From the NCBI GenBank assembly GCA_033296885.1, contig MU863906.1:124001-188000 (forward strand): a stretch of DNA of 64,000 nt, in the 5' to 3' direction. Both the position numbers and the translations under genes were made by a program. Numbering within the stretch: the stretch's first letter is position 1; each line of letters opens with the position of its first letter. A model generated the notes under the pieces. That model did not search any database. It saw only the letters and a list, made by a program, of their open reading frames with translations, and had not been told where the DNA came from. This DNA comes from Triangularia verruculosa (Eukaryota; Ascomycota; Sordariomycetes; Sordariales; Podosporaceae). Positions 43,439-53,449 of this stretch are shown here, one piece after another.

Positions 43439-43954
43439 GCGGGATGGACGATGGGGATCTGTATTTAGTTTTGACTTGATATGGGGTTATTCAGGCAGTT
43501 AGTATCTGAGTGGTGGTGTTCAGAGGGCAAATTTCAGTGTTGAGTTGATCACATAGGGCAGGGTGTAAGGGAACAAAAGTGCCGGAGGTGGATATATATA
43601 GAGGAAGAAAGGGGCTGGGCGGACAGTGAGGCTGGATTAGGTGCAGTAGGGGCAGGCAATGAACGGCGATAATAAGTCAATGGTTGAAAATGAAATGCAT
43701 CAACAACCAATAAGCCCGCATGGCTCAGTGGTAGAGCGCATCACTAGTAATGATGAGGTCGTCAGTTCGATTCTGGCTGTGGGCAAACCTCAACAAAACT
43801 TCTTCTTTTCTCTTTTTCAGCCTCATCCTCATTATTTCGAACCCTTTTGCTTTTTGTTTGTACTGTCTTTCATATATAAAATACTTCAAAACAATGAACC
43901 CAGCTGTACCATTACCGCTCCCCGTCTACCCTTTTTTTCTCTCTAGAAAATCAA
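43439..43954. other. Intergenic region with tRNA
   Basis: 3' region of HSE1, the tRNA-Thr at 43714-43785, and the 3' region of the convergent P450 gene. Nothing else was seen. Confidence 0.6.
43714..43785 (+). tRNA. tRNA-Thr (AGT anticodon), second copy
   Basis: Identical over all 72 nt to the gene at 21204-21275, including acceptor GCCCGCA, anticodon loop CTAGTAA and T-loop TTCGATT. Flanking sequences differ, so only the mature gene is shared. A T-rich stretch (cttcttttctctttttc) follows about 15 nt downstream and fits a Pol III terminator region. Confidence 0.95.
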
Positions 43955-45698
43955 TCAATTCAACAACTCATCACCCTCCTTTTCCACAACCCCCACTCCC
44001 CCTATCCTTTCCCTTCTCCTCCTCCTAACAAAAACAGGCAACCCCCCCTCCATCGGCAGTGTCAGACTGCTCCCGCTCCTCCTCTCGTCTCGTTCGCCCC
44101 AGCCGGCCCGGTCAAAGTCAAACAGGTAGGCGACCGTAGGGATGACCTGCACGGCGATGCCCTCCGCCATCTTCCTTCCGAGACAGGTCCTCGCGCCGCC
44201 GTAGAAGACGGGGAACTCGGCGGCGGGCCTGTTGTGGATTACCTTTGTGCCGGTGCCGTCGAGGAAGCGCTCGGGCCTGAACTCGTCGGCGTCGTCGCCC
44301 CAGGTGAGCTTGGAGCGCTGCATGGCCCAGAGGCACCAGACCAGGACCGAGTTGCGGGGGAGGTGGGTGCCGTCGGGGAGGCTGCAGTCGGCTTGGGTCT
44401 GGCGGATTTCGAAGGGGATGGGGGGGTAGAGCCGTAGGGATTCGTAAAAGACGGCGAGGGTGTATGGGGCTGTGAGGGGGGTGAAGAGGGTGGGGTTGAG
44501 GGGTGAGTCTGGTGGATTTGTTTCTTGTTGTTGGTGGGAGAGGAGGACGGAGTCGACTTCGGCTCTAATTTTGGAAAGGACGGTGGGGTGGGAGAGGAGG
44601 AGGTAGAAGGTCCAGGTGAGGGCCTGGCCGGTGGTGTCGCGGCCGGCGGAGAGGTAGGTTAGGGCTGCGTCGGCTACGGTGGAGGGGGAGTCGGGGATGG
44701 CGGAGAGAAGGGATTGGATTAGGGAGCCGGAGATTTGATCGAGTTTGTCAGAGGAGGATGAAGACGAGGAGATTGATTTGGAGCCGTCTTCTTCTTGGAG
44801 AGCCTTTTGGTCCTCCATGGCGCGGGAGACGATTTCGAGGCCGAATTTCTTGACGATGGAGACGCTTTTGCGGAATTTGGAGCCAAAGAAGAGCTCGGTG
44901 AGGGGGTAGAGAGGGTTTTGGAAGCGTTGGGCTGTGCAACCTGAAGCGTGGTCGAAGGAGGAAGAAAAAGGGGAGGAGAAGTGCATTTCCATCTGTTAGG
45001 GGCAGGTTAGTAAAACTGGGGTGAAGAGGGGGCGGGAAAGGGAGGGAAAGACTTACGTTATAAGCCATCTTTCCCATGAGCTTGGTGGTGATCTCGTGAA
45101 AGATATCCTGTAGGTCGATGACTTGATCTGGTTGTGCTGATTGGAGCTCTTTGACGCTTTCAGAAAGGTATTGAGGAAGAGCAACGTCGGTTAGGACGCG
45201 GAGGTTGGCTGTGTTGAGGAAACTAAGGCCGGCCTTGCGTTGGAGTTTCCAGAAGTCACCGTCTGCGTTGATGATGCCGTTGCCAAAGAGGTCCCATGAG
45301 CGGGTTTTGACAAAATTACCTTTGGTGAAGAGGCCTTCATGTTTGAAGACATATTCGAGGTTCCGGGGGTCGTGGATCAAAACACCTGGGGGTAGGGTTG
45401 GGACCGTCAGAGCGAGGGTCTCGTAGCCGAACTGGCGTTGACATCTGTCGAACCAGCTGAGAAGGTTCCATCGTGGTTGAAGGAATTGTATGCCATTGCC
45501 GACAAGGGGCAGTGTATTTGGCGGATTCCTATGCCAACGTTAGTCCGAGGGCTTGATGTTGTGTAACATGGGAGGCAGTGTTTACCTTAAGGGCTCCCCA
45601 TTGCGCTTGATGGCTTTCTTTCCTGTGATTGCGCGGACTAGGAGCGCAAAGAAGACGGCCGCTAGGATGTAATGCGCCGAGCCGAGGACGAGCCCCAT
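43955..45698 (-). CDS. Cytochrome P450 monooxygenase
   Basis: Exons (minus) 45586-45698, 45057-45528 and 43955-44992 give 540 residues. An N-terminal membrane anchor (GLVLGSAHYILAAVFFALLV) is followed by the basic KKAIKRNG and a proline hinge (NPPNTLPLVGNG). The oxygen-binding I-helix is SAGRDTTGQ (about 310), the K-helix ESLRLYPP gives the ExxR, and the haem loop is FYGGARTCLGRKMAE with Cys465. The overall look is that of fungal fatty-acid/alkane omega-hydroxylase-like P450s of the CYP52/CYP63 kind, anchored in the ER. The substrate is not readable. A Ser-rich low-complexity insert (about 268-280) precedes the I-helix. No biosynthetic cluster surrounds it. Confidence 0.9.
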
Positions 45699-46402
45699 TA
45701 TGATGATATGTCTACCTGAGAATCATAGAGGTGTGGATGTGTGTGGTGAAGCAAGTTGGGAGTTGTGATTTGGGTGATGGCAATGTCTCAGCAACACACA
45801 GAAGGGGGGCTGACTTCGCTTCTAGCAACCTCGCCCTTGTTTGCGCTCCTCGACTTATAAGACTTTAGGCGAGCCAAATTGCGGTGGTGGTCATAGATAC
45901 TCGATAAGAGAACGCGGCCGACACAGCCAATCCGATCTGAACTGTCCAATGGATCTAGATATCGTCCGAAGTTGAAGCTCGACTTTGGATGAGTCCATGT
46001 GAAAGCGGGATCTTGACTGGCGGTTGGGATCAGGGCTTGGCAACTGTCGCACGCTTGATCCAAACCCCTGCTACCTTTGTGTCACGACTGCAATCGCTTG
46101 CAGGAGAATTGCAGGGGGGCGCTGATGCTAAAAGCGGGATGCGTTCACTGCAGAAAGCTTGGAGGTGGTTGCTCCTTTTCCCACCACTTCCATAACGTCA
46201 TACAAGGGAGCTAGGGCCAAGCTAGGAGCTCTCGTCTGCACACCATCATTGACTCGACCGCAGCTCAACCACAGTTGTCCAACCAAGCAAAAAAGAAACG
46301 CCATTGGTCCTCGGCAGAACTTCCAATTCCCGTTGTGATACCATTTCTTTGGTTCAGGAGACCGATTGTCTTCAACGTCCGACCATTCCAAACAAGCCCG
46401 CC
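45699..46402. other. Divergent promoter region
   Basis: Upstream of both the P450 (minus) and the methyltransferase-like gene (plus). No gene or repeat was recognised. Confidence 0.5.
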
Positions 46403-47399
46403 ATGGCGCCTCTACTCCCTCGGATGCAGGTCTTTGAGATAGCAGACCAAGAATGGTAGATTTCCCCCTTTCATCTCAGATCTCTCGATGTTATACTAAA
46501 AAAAAAACACACCCAGGTGTCCCCAATTCCTCCGCAGCTACATACAGGCGGCGCTCACAGCCGCGTGGACGACATACATCCCCGTCCTCCAATCCTCCTC
46601 CCCGGCCCGCATCGTAGCCCAGCTCCTCTCCCGCCAACTCGGCCATTCAGTCCACAACTACACCTTCATCGACTTTTGCGCCGGTGGTGGGGGCCCTACG
46701 CCCTCCATAGAGAAGCACCTCAACGCAGCTATCAAATCCTCCCTTCCTGCTGCCGCGTCCTCCTCGGGAGCAAACTACGCCGCGGCAGTCACCGCTCCTC
46801 CTCCAGTGCAATTCGTGCTGACGGACCTCCACCCCCACACCGAATTATGGTCCGCTGCCGCTGCCGCCTCGCCAAATTTATCTTATGTCAAGGAGTCTGT
46901 TGACGCGAGTAATGTTTCCCCTGATTTGATTGACGACCTCAAGAAACAGGGAAAGAAGGTGTTTCGGCTATTTAATCTCGCCTTCCACCACTTTGATGAT
47001 ACCATGGCGAAGAAAATACTGAAGAACACGCTTGAAACGAGCGATGGGTTCGGAATATTTGAACTGCAGGACAGAAGCCTGGCTGGGTTCCTGGCTTGCT
47101 GTCTTTTTGGATTGGGAACGATGGTCATGGCGCCTTACTATGCCTTTCTGTGGGGTTCTCCTTTCGCCTTGGTCTGGACGTACTTGATCCCTGCGCTGCC
47201 GGCGGTGCTGGTGTTTGATGGGTGGATGTCTAGTTTGAGAACGAGGACACCGGAGGAGATCAAGGGTTTGTTGAACAATTGCGGAGTGCCGCACGACGAG
47301 GTGAGGAAGTGGGAGGTGAAGAACGGGAAGGAGAGGTTTATTCCTGGGGTTGGCTATGTTAATTGGGTGATTGTGATGAAGAAGCCGAGCCAGGAGTAA
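46403..47399 (+). CDS. Putative SAM-dependent methyltransferase-like protein with membrane segments
   Basis: Exons 46403-46455 and 46517-47399 give 311 residues. The 61-nt intron contains a poly-A run before the acceptor CACCCAG. Class I methyltransferase-like features are present: a glycine-rich motif I (YTFIDFCAGGGGPTP), an acidic motif II candidate (FVLTDLHPHTELW) and NLAFHHFDD in the position of a later motif. The C-terminal third has two hydrophobic stretches (GFLACCLFGLGTMVMAPYYA and ALVWTYLIPALPAVLVF), so it is probably membrane-bound. The substrate is unknown. It resembles a conserved but uncharacterised fungal family. It is transcribed divergently from the P450; a functional link is only speculation. 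Confidence 0.75.
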
Positions 47400-47601
47400 G
47401 CGGGCGGCGTGTAGGATAAGCTAGGTGTAAATATGGGCGTGAAGTATGAGAATAAGATAGCCTGTAGATGAGGGCAAAGCCCAGAAAGACCTTGATGGTC
47501 GAATGTGCGCAATTCAGTTTGGGTATCAACATACATACATGCTTCTTACAAACAAGCCCATCCAGAGCATGGATATAAGGACACGGAAAATAACAGAAAA
47601 A

Positions 47602-48209
47602 TCACTTCTTGGACATCATCAGCCTCAGAAACTCATCCTCGTCTACGCCTCCCTTCCCGCTCGCGTCAAACTCCTCCACCATGGCGATGATATCGGCGTC
47701 AGGTATGTTGTTCCCTACTTGCTTGCTCACCCTCCTCAGGTCGTCCTGTGTAATCATGCCCTTTCCGTCGACGTCAAACAGCCGGAAGGCCCTCCTCAGC
47801 TCTTCTCTGGGGTCTCGTTGCCGTATTAATGTCCCTGCGATGGCTTGCACGATAGCGAGGCTGAAGAGTCGGTAGATGGGCGGACAGTCTTGATCGTTGG
47901 TCCAGGAGGGAGGTTTCTGGCCGTGGCGAATGAGAAGATCGAATGTTTGAGCTTTCGGGAGCTCGAAGCCGAGCGCGCGGAGAACGAAGCGGAATTCTTC
48001 GTAGGAGAGGAAGCCGTCTTTGTTTGAGTCGAAGAGGTCGAACTGTTTACATTGTCAACATAGATCGGGTAAAGATTAAGAGACAGAGGAGGACTCACAG
48101 CCTCGCTGACGCGTGTTTTTTGCTCGTCGGAGAGCTTGTTGTAGTCTTCTCTAGATGCGGGGGCGTATTGGCTTGCGCCGCGACTGCCCGACGAAGTCAT
48201 TGCTGCCAT
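47602..48209 (-). CDS. Centrin/CDC31-like EF-hand protein
   Basis: Exons (minus) 48099-48209 and 47602-48042 give 183 residues; the intron (56 nt) has donor GTGAGT and a TTGACAATG branch. EF-hand 1 (FDLFDSNKDGFLSYEEF) is a complete calcium loop followed by the centrin-like VLRALGFELPKAQ. The second position has lost its loop and reads RHGQKPPSWTNDQDCPP. The third (FRLFDVDGKGMITQDDL, then RRVSKQVGNNI) and fourth (VEEFDASGKGGVDEDEF) are recognisable. Centrins act at spindle pole bodies and in mRNA export and DNA repair complexes. The divergent middle and slightly long size mean it may be a fungal centrin paralogue rather than the orthologue of Cdc31. Confidence 0.82.
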
Positions 48210-48764
48210 GGCTCTTATGCGAAGGGATGGAGGAATGCGCAAAGGGAGCGGATAGGGGAAGGCAGGGTTGAATGCGCCAGGGGAGTTAAACAATCCAAAC
48301 AATGCACCAACAAAAACAAAGACTTTGCGGTGCGATGCGATGCGATGCTGGCTGGAAAGGTAGATTAGCTGCTGGAAGAAGGGGAAGAATGATTTTGTGT
48401 CTGGCTGAATGCGGGCGATCCCGTCGTTCCTTGTTCCCTTTTTCGGTCTGAGCGAGAGCTTCTTCGGCCCCAAAATTCCACAACGGCGTGTTCAAGTCAA
48501 ATTGGGGACGAGATGGAGAACAAAGAATGGAACGAAACGTTGGTTGGGCGCGTTTCGTGCTGTCCACTTTACGCGTCTTGGTTGAAGCACAACCCCTGTT
48601 GGTGACTATGCCAAGCCTAAGAGCCCCGCCGAAATTTGCTCTAGCGGGGAGACTGCATTTCGTTTTTGCGACAATGCATCGAGAAGCTTCGCACAGCCCA
48701 GGTCAAGCAAGACGACATCGTGAAAAACGCCGAACAGTAGAAATTACGGCACAAATCAGTCAAA
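48210..48764. other. Bidirectional promoter between centrin-like gene and BUD22
   Basis: 555 bp between divergent start codons. Only short frames were seen, and no separate gene. Confidence 0.55.
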
Positions 48765-50285
48765 ATGGTCAAAAGAAAGCGCTCCGACGAAGAAGCCTCG
48801 CTCAATGTCTCAGCCGTCTTCTTCAAGCACCGCGACCAAGTTTACCGAGCCATCAAGAACGCCAAAGGCCGCGAGCGCCAACGACAGAGCAAGCGGTTGA
48901 AAGATGCGAAATCCACCCCGGAGAAAAAGGCGCGGATAGAGAAGGAGATTGTCGTTCTCAATGTAGGGAAATCATCCTCTTTCTGTGTTGGAGTTGGCAT
49001 CCTAACCACAACATAGTCTCTCGATCTCCACCAGACAGCCCACGCCCACCTGTGCTCTTCACTGCTGCGCTTCAAGAGCATTGCCGAACACGAGAAACTA
49101 CCGACCGAGATCAAAAACGGCGTCCCAAAACCCGACTTGACCGAAGAGGAACGGGCGGCGCTACACAATGTTACTAGCGCGCTGTACAGCCATGCCGCAG
49201 TAAAAGAAGTGGTAACCAAGGCTCTGGAGGATATCTGCAAGGCGCTGGGTGTGCCGGCGCCAGAAAAGAAGGGCAAGCGGAAGGAGAAGAAGACTGGCGA
49301 GAAGGATGAAGAAGTCAAACAATTAGAGGGAACTAAGAAGCCCGCCAAAGAAAAAGAAGACAAGAAGGACAAGAAAGAGGCAAAGCAAAAGAAGTCTAAT
49401 GAGGCACCGATAGCGGAAGACGAGGGCGAGGAGGAAGAGGATGATGATATCAACTGCGAGATCGATGTCGACGAAAATGTTGTGTCTCGCATGGCAGATC
49501 TCCTTGGTTCAAGCTCAGAAGACGAAGACGACGAGACAGAGAAGCTCAAACTACTAAAAAATCGATCAAAGCTCAAGACACCACTACCTAAACACCTCGA
49601 CCCGATGGAGATTACCTCTGACGAAGAAGGCGACGATGAGGATGGCGATGATGACCTCGATCCCATGGAAATTACCGACGACGAAGCAGATGACCAAGAG
49701 CGGGACGAAGAAAGCGATGAGTTTGGTGGGTTTAGCGACTCCAACCAAAGTTCAGCCAGTGACGACGACAGTGACGAGGAAGAACAAAGCGACTTCTCTT
49801 CATCATCAACTCGCTCCCCGCCTCCCAAGAAGACCAAAAAGGCTCCCAAAGTCGAGGTTAACGGTTCAACCTTTTTGCCTTCTCTGATGGGAGGCTACAT
49901 CTCTGGCTCAGAATCAGCCTCGGATGTCGACATCGGCCCAACCCGCAAGAACCGCCGTGGCCAACGAGCGCGGCAGGCCATCTGGGAAAAGAAATTCAAG
50001 GAGCAGGCCAAACATCTGAAGAAACAGCAGGAAAAGCGGGACGCAGGCTGGGATTTGAAGCGAGGTGCCGTAGACGGGGACAACAAGCCTTGGAAGAAGG
50101 GCATCAAAAACCCTTTCAAGGCGACTGGTGCGAACGATGTTGCTGTCAAGAAGGAGGAGCCAAAGAAAGAGAGGGCCAGGGACGATCTCGGGACCCTGCA
50201 TCCCAGTTGGGAGGCGAGGAGGCTGGCCAAGGAAAAGGAGAAGCTCACTGCTCCTTTCCAGGGCAAGAAGATTACCTTTGACTAG
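48765..50285 (+). CDS. BUD22: BUD22 / SRFBP1 family ribosome-biogenesis protein
   Basis: Exons 48765-48962 and 49017-50285 give 488 residues. The N-terminal third carries a basic helical region (HRDQVYRAIKNAKGRERQRQ) and the conserved HTAHLxxSL-like segment SLDLHQTAHAHLCSSLLRFK. A long Lys-rich then Asp/Glu/Ser-rich middle follows, with DPMEITSDEEGDD and a near repeat, DPMEITDDEADD. The conserved C-terminal end is LHPSWEARRLAKEKEK followed by KKITFD. BUD22 is a nucleolar factor needed for small-subunit rRNA processing. The intron is 54 nt with donor GTAGGG and a CCTAACC branch. Confidence 0.88.
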
Positions 50286-50683
50286 TTTAACTGTACGTAA
50301 TATCATGTTTATGATCACGAATGAAAAGGCACAAGGGATGTCCAAATCAACGCGGTTTTATTTTGAGCCATGCTGTAAAATGCATTATGCGCTGCGCCGA
50401 ACGCCCCATGAAAATGTCAGATATGTCTCCCCTTCAAATAATAGCCCTCTTTATCTCCATGAAATATGCGTTGGAAATAAACTGATAGACCTCATAAACG
50501 CCATTAAATGCCCACCCAAATCATCGTAACGCCATCTCATGTCCCATGCCATGCCTCTTTTTATCTTCCTTATGTCTTTATTTTGGGCCAATACGCCTTG
50601 AAAAATGCAGTACACCCCTGTTAAAGTAAAATCAACGCGTATAAAGATAATTTGCACGCCGATTCCTTATCTCCTAACGCCCT
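50286..50683. other. Convergent 3' intergenic region
   Basis: 398 bp between convergent stop codons. It is AT-rich and contains two similar patches around aaatcaacgcg (about 50346 and 50629). No gene. Confidence 0.5.
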
Positions 50684-53449
50684 TTACTCGGAACGAGCAC
50701 GCTTGCTGGCACCACACTCAGATCCGCTTGGAGACGCACCACGCTTGTTTCTGGAGCTGCCCTGCCCATTCCCCATCCCATCTCTTCCCTCCGTAGTTGA
50801 CGGTGGCGTTATGGGGAGCGGCTGGAGATTGCCGAGGGGCGCACCTCCATCATCATCACTGTCGTCGCTCGAGTCCTCGGACGCATTGCTATCATCATCA
50901 ACTCCTTCCCCCTCAGAGAAAACCTGAACGACCGGATCTTCTGAGTCGCGCGTCAGATCGATAATCATTCCCGCCATGTCTCCCCGAATCACAGATCCCA
51001 TCCGGGATGGTGTTGCCGACTCCCGCTTGATCGCGGGCGACCCGTTCCGACCTGGCCCAGCAGCGCTCAGCTCACGACTGCCGCTGGCACAAGGGGTTAC
51101 GAACAACCCAGATGACTCGCTTGGAATCCGCTGAGGAGGTTGAGCTGTCGCCGGGACACTCGAAGGGAACGCGCTAGTGGTGGAGCACCTTGGGGTGATC
51201 GTTGAGGGTGGTGCCATGCTGCCCCTGGCAGAGTCGGGAGGGGGCAGTTCATCCATCAAGGCCCTCAACTGCTCTGCCAAGGCCGCGTCTGTCTCAGCCC
51301 GGCGGGCTGCGTCGTCAGGATTTCCGTCGAGCATGATGACGTCGTCGTCATCATCGTTGACGAACAGCGGCGAACTGGCCCTTGAACCAAACAAGGAGGC
51401 CCTGGATGATAGCGCCGATGCCCTGGATGATAGCGCCGACGCCCTGAAAGATCGGCTCGAGGTGGAGGATGACAACGTTGAAGACGTCACACTGCTCCCC
51501 AGGCGCCCCAGGTTAGCACCCCCACGCCCCCTAAATCCTCCTCGGCCTCTAGGTCGCCTTCCACGGCCTCTCAGGCATCCCAGGTCACTATCCGCATCCG
51601 AGCCCCCATCACCTCGCCTACCACCCCTATTACTGCCCAGTGCAAAGCTCGCCACATCAGCATCATGCTCCCTACCACCACCCTCTCTGAGCTCGTCGTA
51701 TGAACAACGCCCATTCTTGAGGTTATAGCAGGTTTTCACAACCTCCCATTCCTCTTCCGTTGGCTCCCAACGCCGCCCCTGACTTCCGTCGTCACCATCA
51801 CCGTCGTCACCATCACCCCCTCCACCGCCCCCACCTCTCAACAACGGCCTCAGATTCTCCAACCGACTCCCCTCCTCCCTCGCAGGCACCTTTGGCATGG
51901 TAACCACCCCCCCAATATCCCTCTCAAAACTCCAGTCCTCCACCTTTGTCCTGATCCCGTTCCCTGACTTGAGCGCCTTGTGCAAATCATACCACCTAAC
52001 CCATTCCATACCCCTGAGCTGATAAATGTAGTCAACCCCTTGAACCGTCCTCAGCGCCCGGTTCATCCGCCTATTCGGCTGCCCCTTGGTCTTGTTCCCG
52101 AGAAGCCTCTTCATGGCCGGGTGCTCAGTCTTCCTGCGCATGTAAGACGCCGCGGATTCGTTAATGTGCACCACCATCGTCTTGAGGCGCTTCATATCGA
52201 CCAGCCAGGACAAGGCGTAGGTTCGACGGGAGTAGGGGACCCTTCCTTTTTTCTCGCCCAGGGCGGCGTTCTCGTTCTCTCTGCCGGCCCTGTACAGCGG
52301 AGCCGTGAGGTATTGATTGCCAGTCAAGCAGAGCTCGATGTGTTGGATGCGTTCAAGCCGGGCTACACCGCTGCCCTGGCAGAAGCGGTGGAATTCACCA
52401 AGCGAGCTAAAGGCAAATGTATTCAGCCCGTAGAATATGTGAGTGCCGAGCCACAGCATCCGTTTGGATACCTGAAGGAGAGCGAGAACCTCGGCAGGGT
52501 TGTGGCCGCCAGTGTTGACAACGCAATCCGTGCCCGGGCCCCAGAAGAAGAAATTCCTCAGCCCTGAGCGACGAGGGTCCTCCCCGGCAGGGAAAAAGCT
52601 ATTGGCCGGGGGTGGGTGGTAGGGATCGAGCCTTGAGACGCAGTGAATCAGGCTCCCGTCCTTGAAGAGAAGTAACTTGAGAATGTCAAGTTGAACAAAC
52701 TCCGGGAGCTTCTCAAACGAAAAAGGTTTATCCTCCCTAACGAAAGGGGGTTCAGGGGTGGCAGCTCTTTTCAACGCTATCCCCCCAAAGACGTCCAGAC
52801 CCGCCACGAGGCCCTCCTTGACCCCGTTGGACGCCTTCCCGCTGGTTTTTGACGCCTCATCGTCATCATCAGACACCTCATCACTGTCCTCCGACCACTC
52901 ATCACCATCTTCACTGTCCTCACTTTCCTCCTCCGATCCCTCTTCACCCTCCTCACTCTCCTCACTCCCCGCTTCACCACCGTCAACACCACCATCCACA
53001 AAGTTAACATCCGGATGCCTCAGCCTAACCTTCGTACTCATATTCTCCTCCCTCGCACTCTGCTTCCAAATCTCGTCATACCTCCTCCCCCCCATCACCC
53101 TCGCCCTCACCTCCAAATCCTCAATATCCTCTGGATTAAGCAACCTCAGGTAAACCCGCAGCATCGCCCCCCAGATCCTCGTAGTATGCAGCCCCCCCGG
53201 CGCCAACCTCTTGCTCAACCTTTCATTCTCCACCACCAGCTTCCGAACCTCTCTCACCTGCCGCTCAACTTCCGCCTGCGAGGCCGTCAGCTCGTTTTTG
53301 ACGCGGTCTAGCTCCCGCTGCACCAGGGCCTGGCGCTCGTCGCAGCCGGGAATGACGCAGTGGCGGCCCTCGGGCAGGATGTTTGGAAGGGGATGGGGAG
53401 GCTGGGCGGGGCCTTCGTCGCCATTGTCGGAGTTGTTGTCTTGGTCCAT
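50684..53449 (-). CDS. Large acidic F-box-like protein, function unknown
   Basis: An intronless frame of 921 residues from the ATG at 53449. Residues about 40-85 form a coiled coil (VQRELDRVKNELTASQAEVE). A Glu/Asp/Ser-rich block follows (about 150-205). An F-box-like start (FEKLPEFVQLDILKLLLFKD) lies near 260, and a long region without a named domain runs to about 540 (WLVDMKRLKTMVVHINESA). The C-terminal third is low complexity: poly-Gly, an RG-rich patch (RGRGRRPRGRGGFRGRGG), Ser/Ala repeats and a final basic tail. This suggests a fungal-specific substrate adaptor or nuclear protein, but the function is not known. The 5' untranslated region may be long, because the next 2 kb upstream hold no gene. 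Confidence 0.78.
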   Translation of the reverse strand: MDQDNNSDNGDEGPAQPPHPLPNILPEGRHCVIPGCDERQALVQRELDRVKNELTASQAEVERQVREVRKLVVENERLSKRLAPGGLHTTRIWGAMLRVYLRLLNPEDIEDLEVRARVMGGRRYDEIWKQSAREENMSTKVRLRHPDVNFVDGGVDGGEAGSEESEEGEEGSEEESEDSEDGDEWSEDSDEVSDDDDEASKTSGKASNGVKEGLVAGLDVFGGIALKRAATPEPPFVREDKPFSFEKLPEFVQLDILKLLLFKDGSLIHCVSRLDPYHPPPANSFFPAGEDPRRSGLRNFFFWGPGTDCVVNTGGHNPAEVLALLQVSKRMLWLGTHIFYGLNTFAFSSLGEFHRFCQGSGVARLERIQHIELCLTGNQYLTAPLYRAGRENENAALGEKKGRVPYSRRTYALSWLVDMKRLKTMVVHINESAASYMRRKTEHPAMKRLLGNKTKGQPNRRMNRALRTVQGVDYIYQLRGMEWVRWYDLHKALKSGNGIRTKVEDWSFERDIGGVVTMPKVPAREEGSRLENLRPLLRGGGGGGGDGDDGDGDDGSQGRRWEPTEEEWEVVKTCYNLKNGRCSYDELREGGGREHDADVASFALGSNRGGRRGDGGSDADSDLGCLRGRGRRPRGRGGFRGRGGANLGRLGSSVTSSTLSSSTSSRSFRASALSSRASALSSRASLFGSRASSPLFVNDDDDDVIMLDGNPDDAARRAETDAALAEQLRALMDELPPPDSARGSMAPPSTITPRCSTTSAFPSSVPATAQPPQRIPSESSGLFVTPCASGSRELSAAGPGRNGSPAIKRESATPSRMGSVIRGDMAGMIIDLTRDSEDPVVQVFSEGEGVDDDSNASEDSSDDSDDDGGAPLGNLQPLPITPPSTTEGRDGMGNGQGSSRNKRGASPSGSECGASKRARSE
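51399..51452. repeat. 24-bp tandem repeat coding ASALSSR-type units
   Basis: On the plus strand a gccctggatgatagcgccga unit is repeated almost exactly (about 51401-51448), inside the minus-strand 921-residue gene, coding repeated ALSSRAS segments. Confidence 0.75.

Noticed and set aside
48842..49849. A 335-codon minus-strand Ser-rich frame
   Set aside because: Antisense of the acidic, Lys-rich part of BUD22; Ser and Phe runs are what the opposite strand of Glu/Lys/Asp codons gives.
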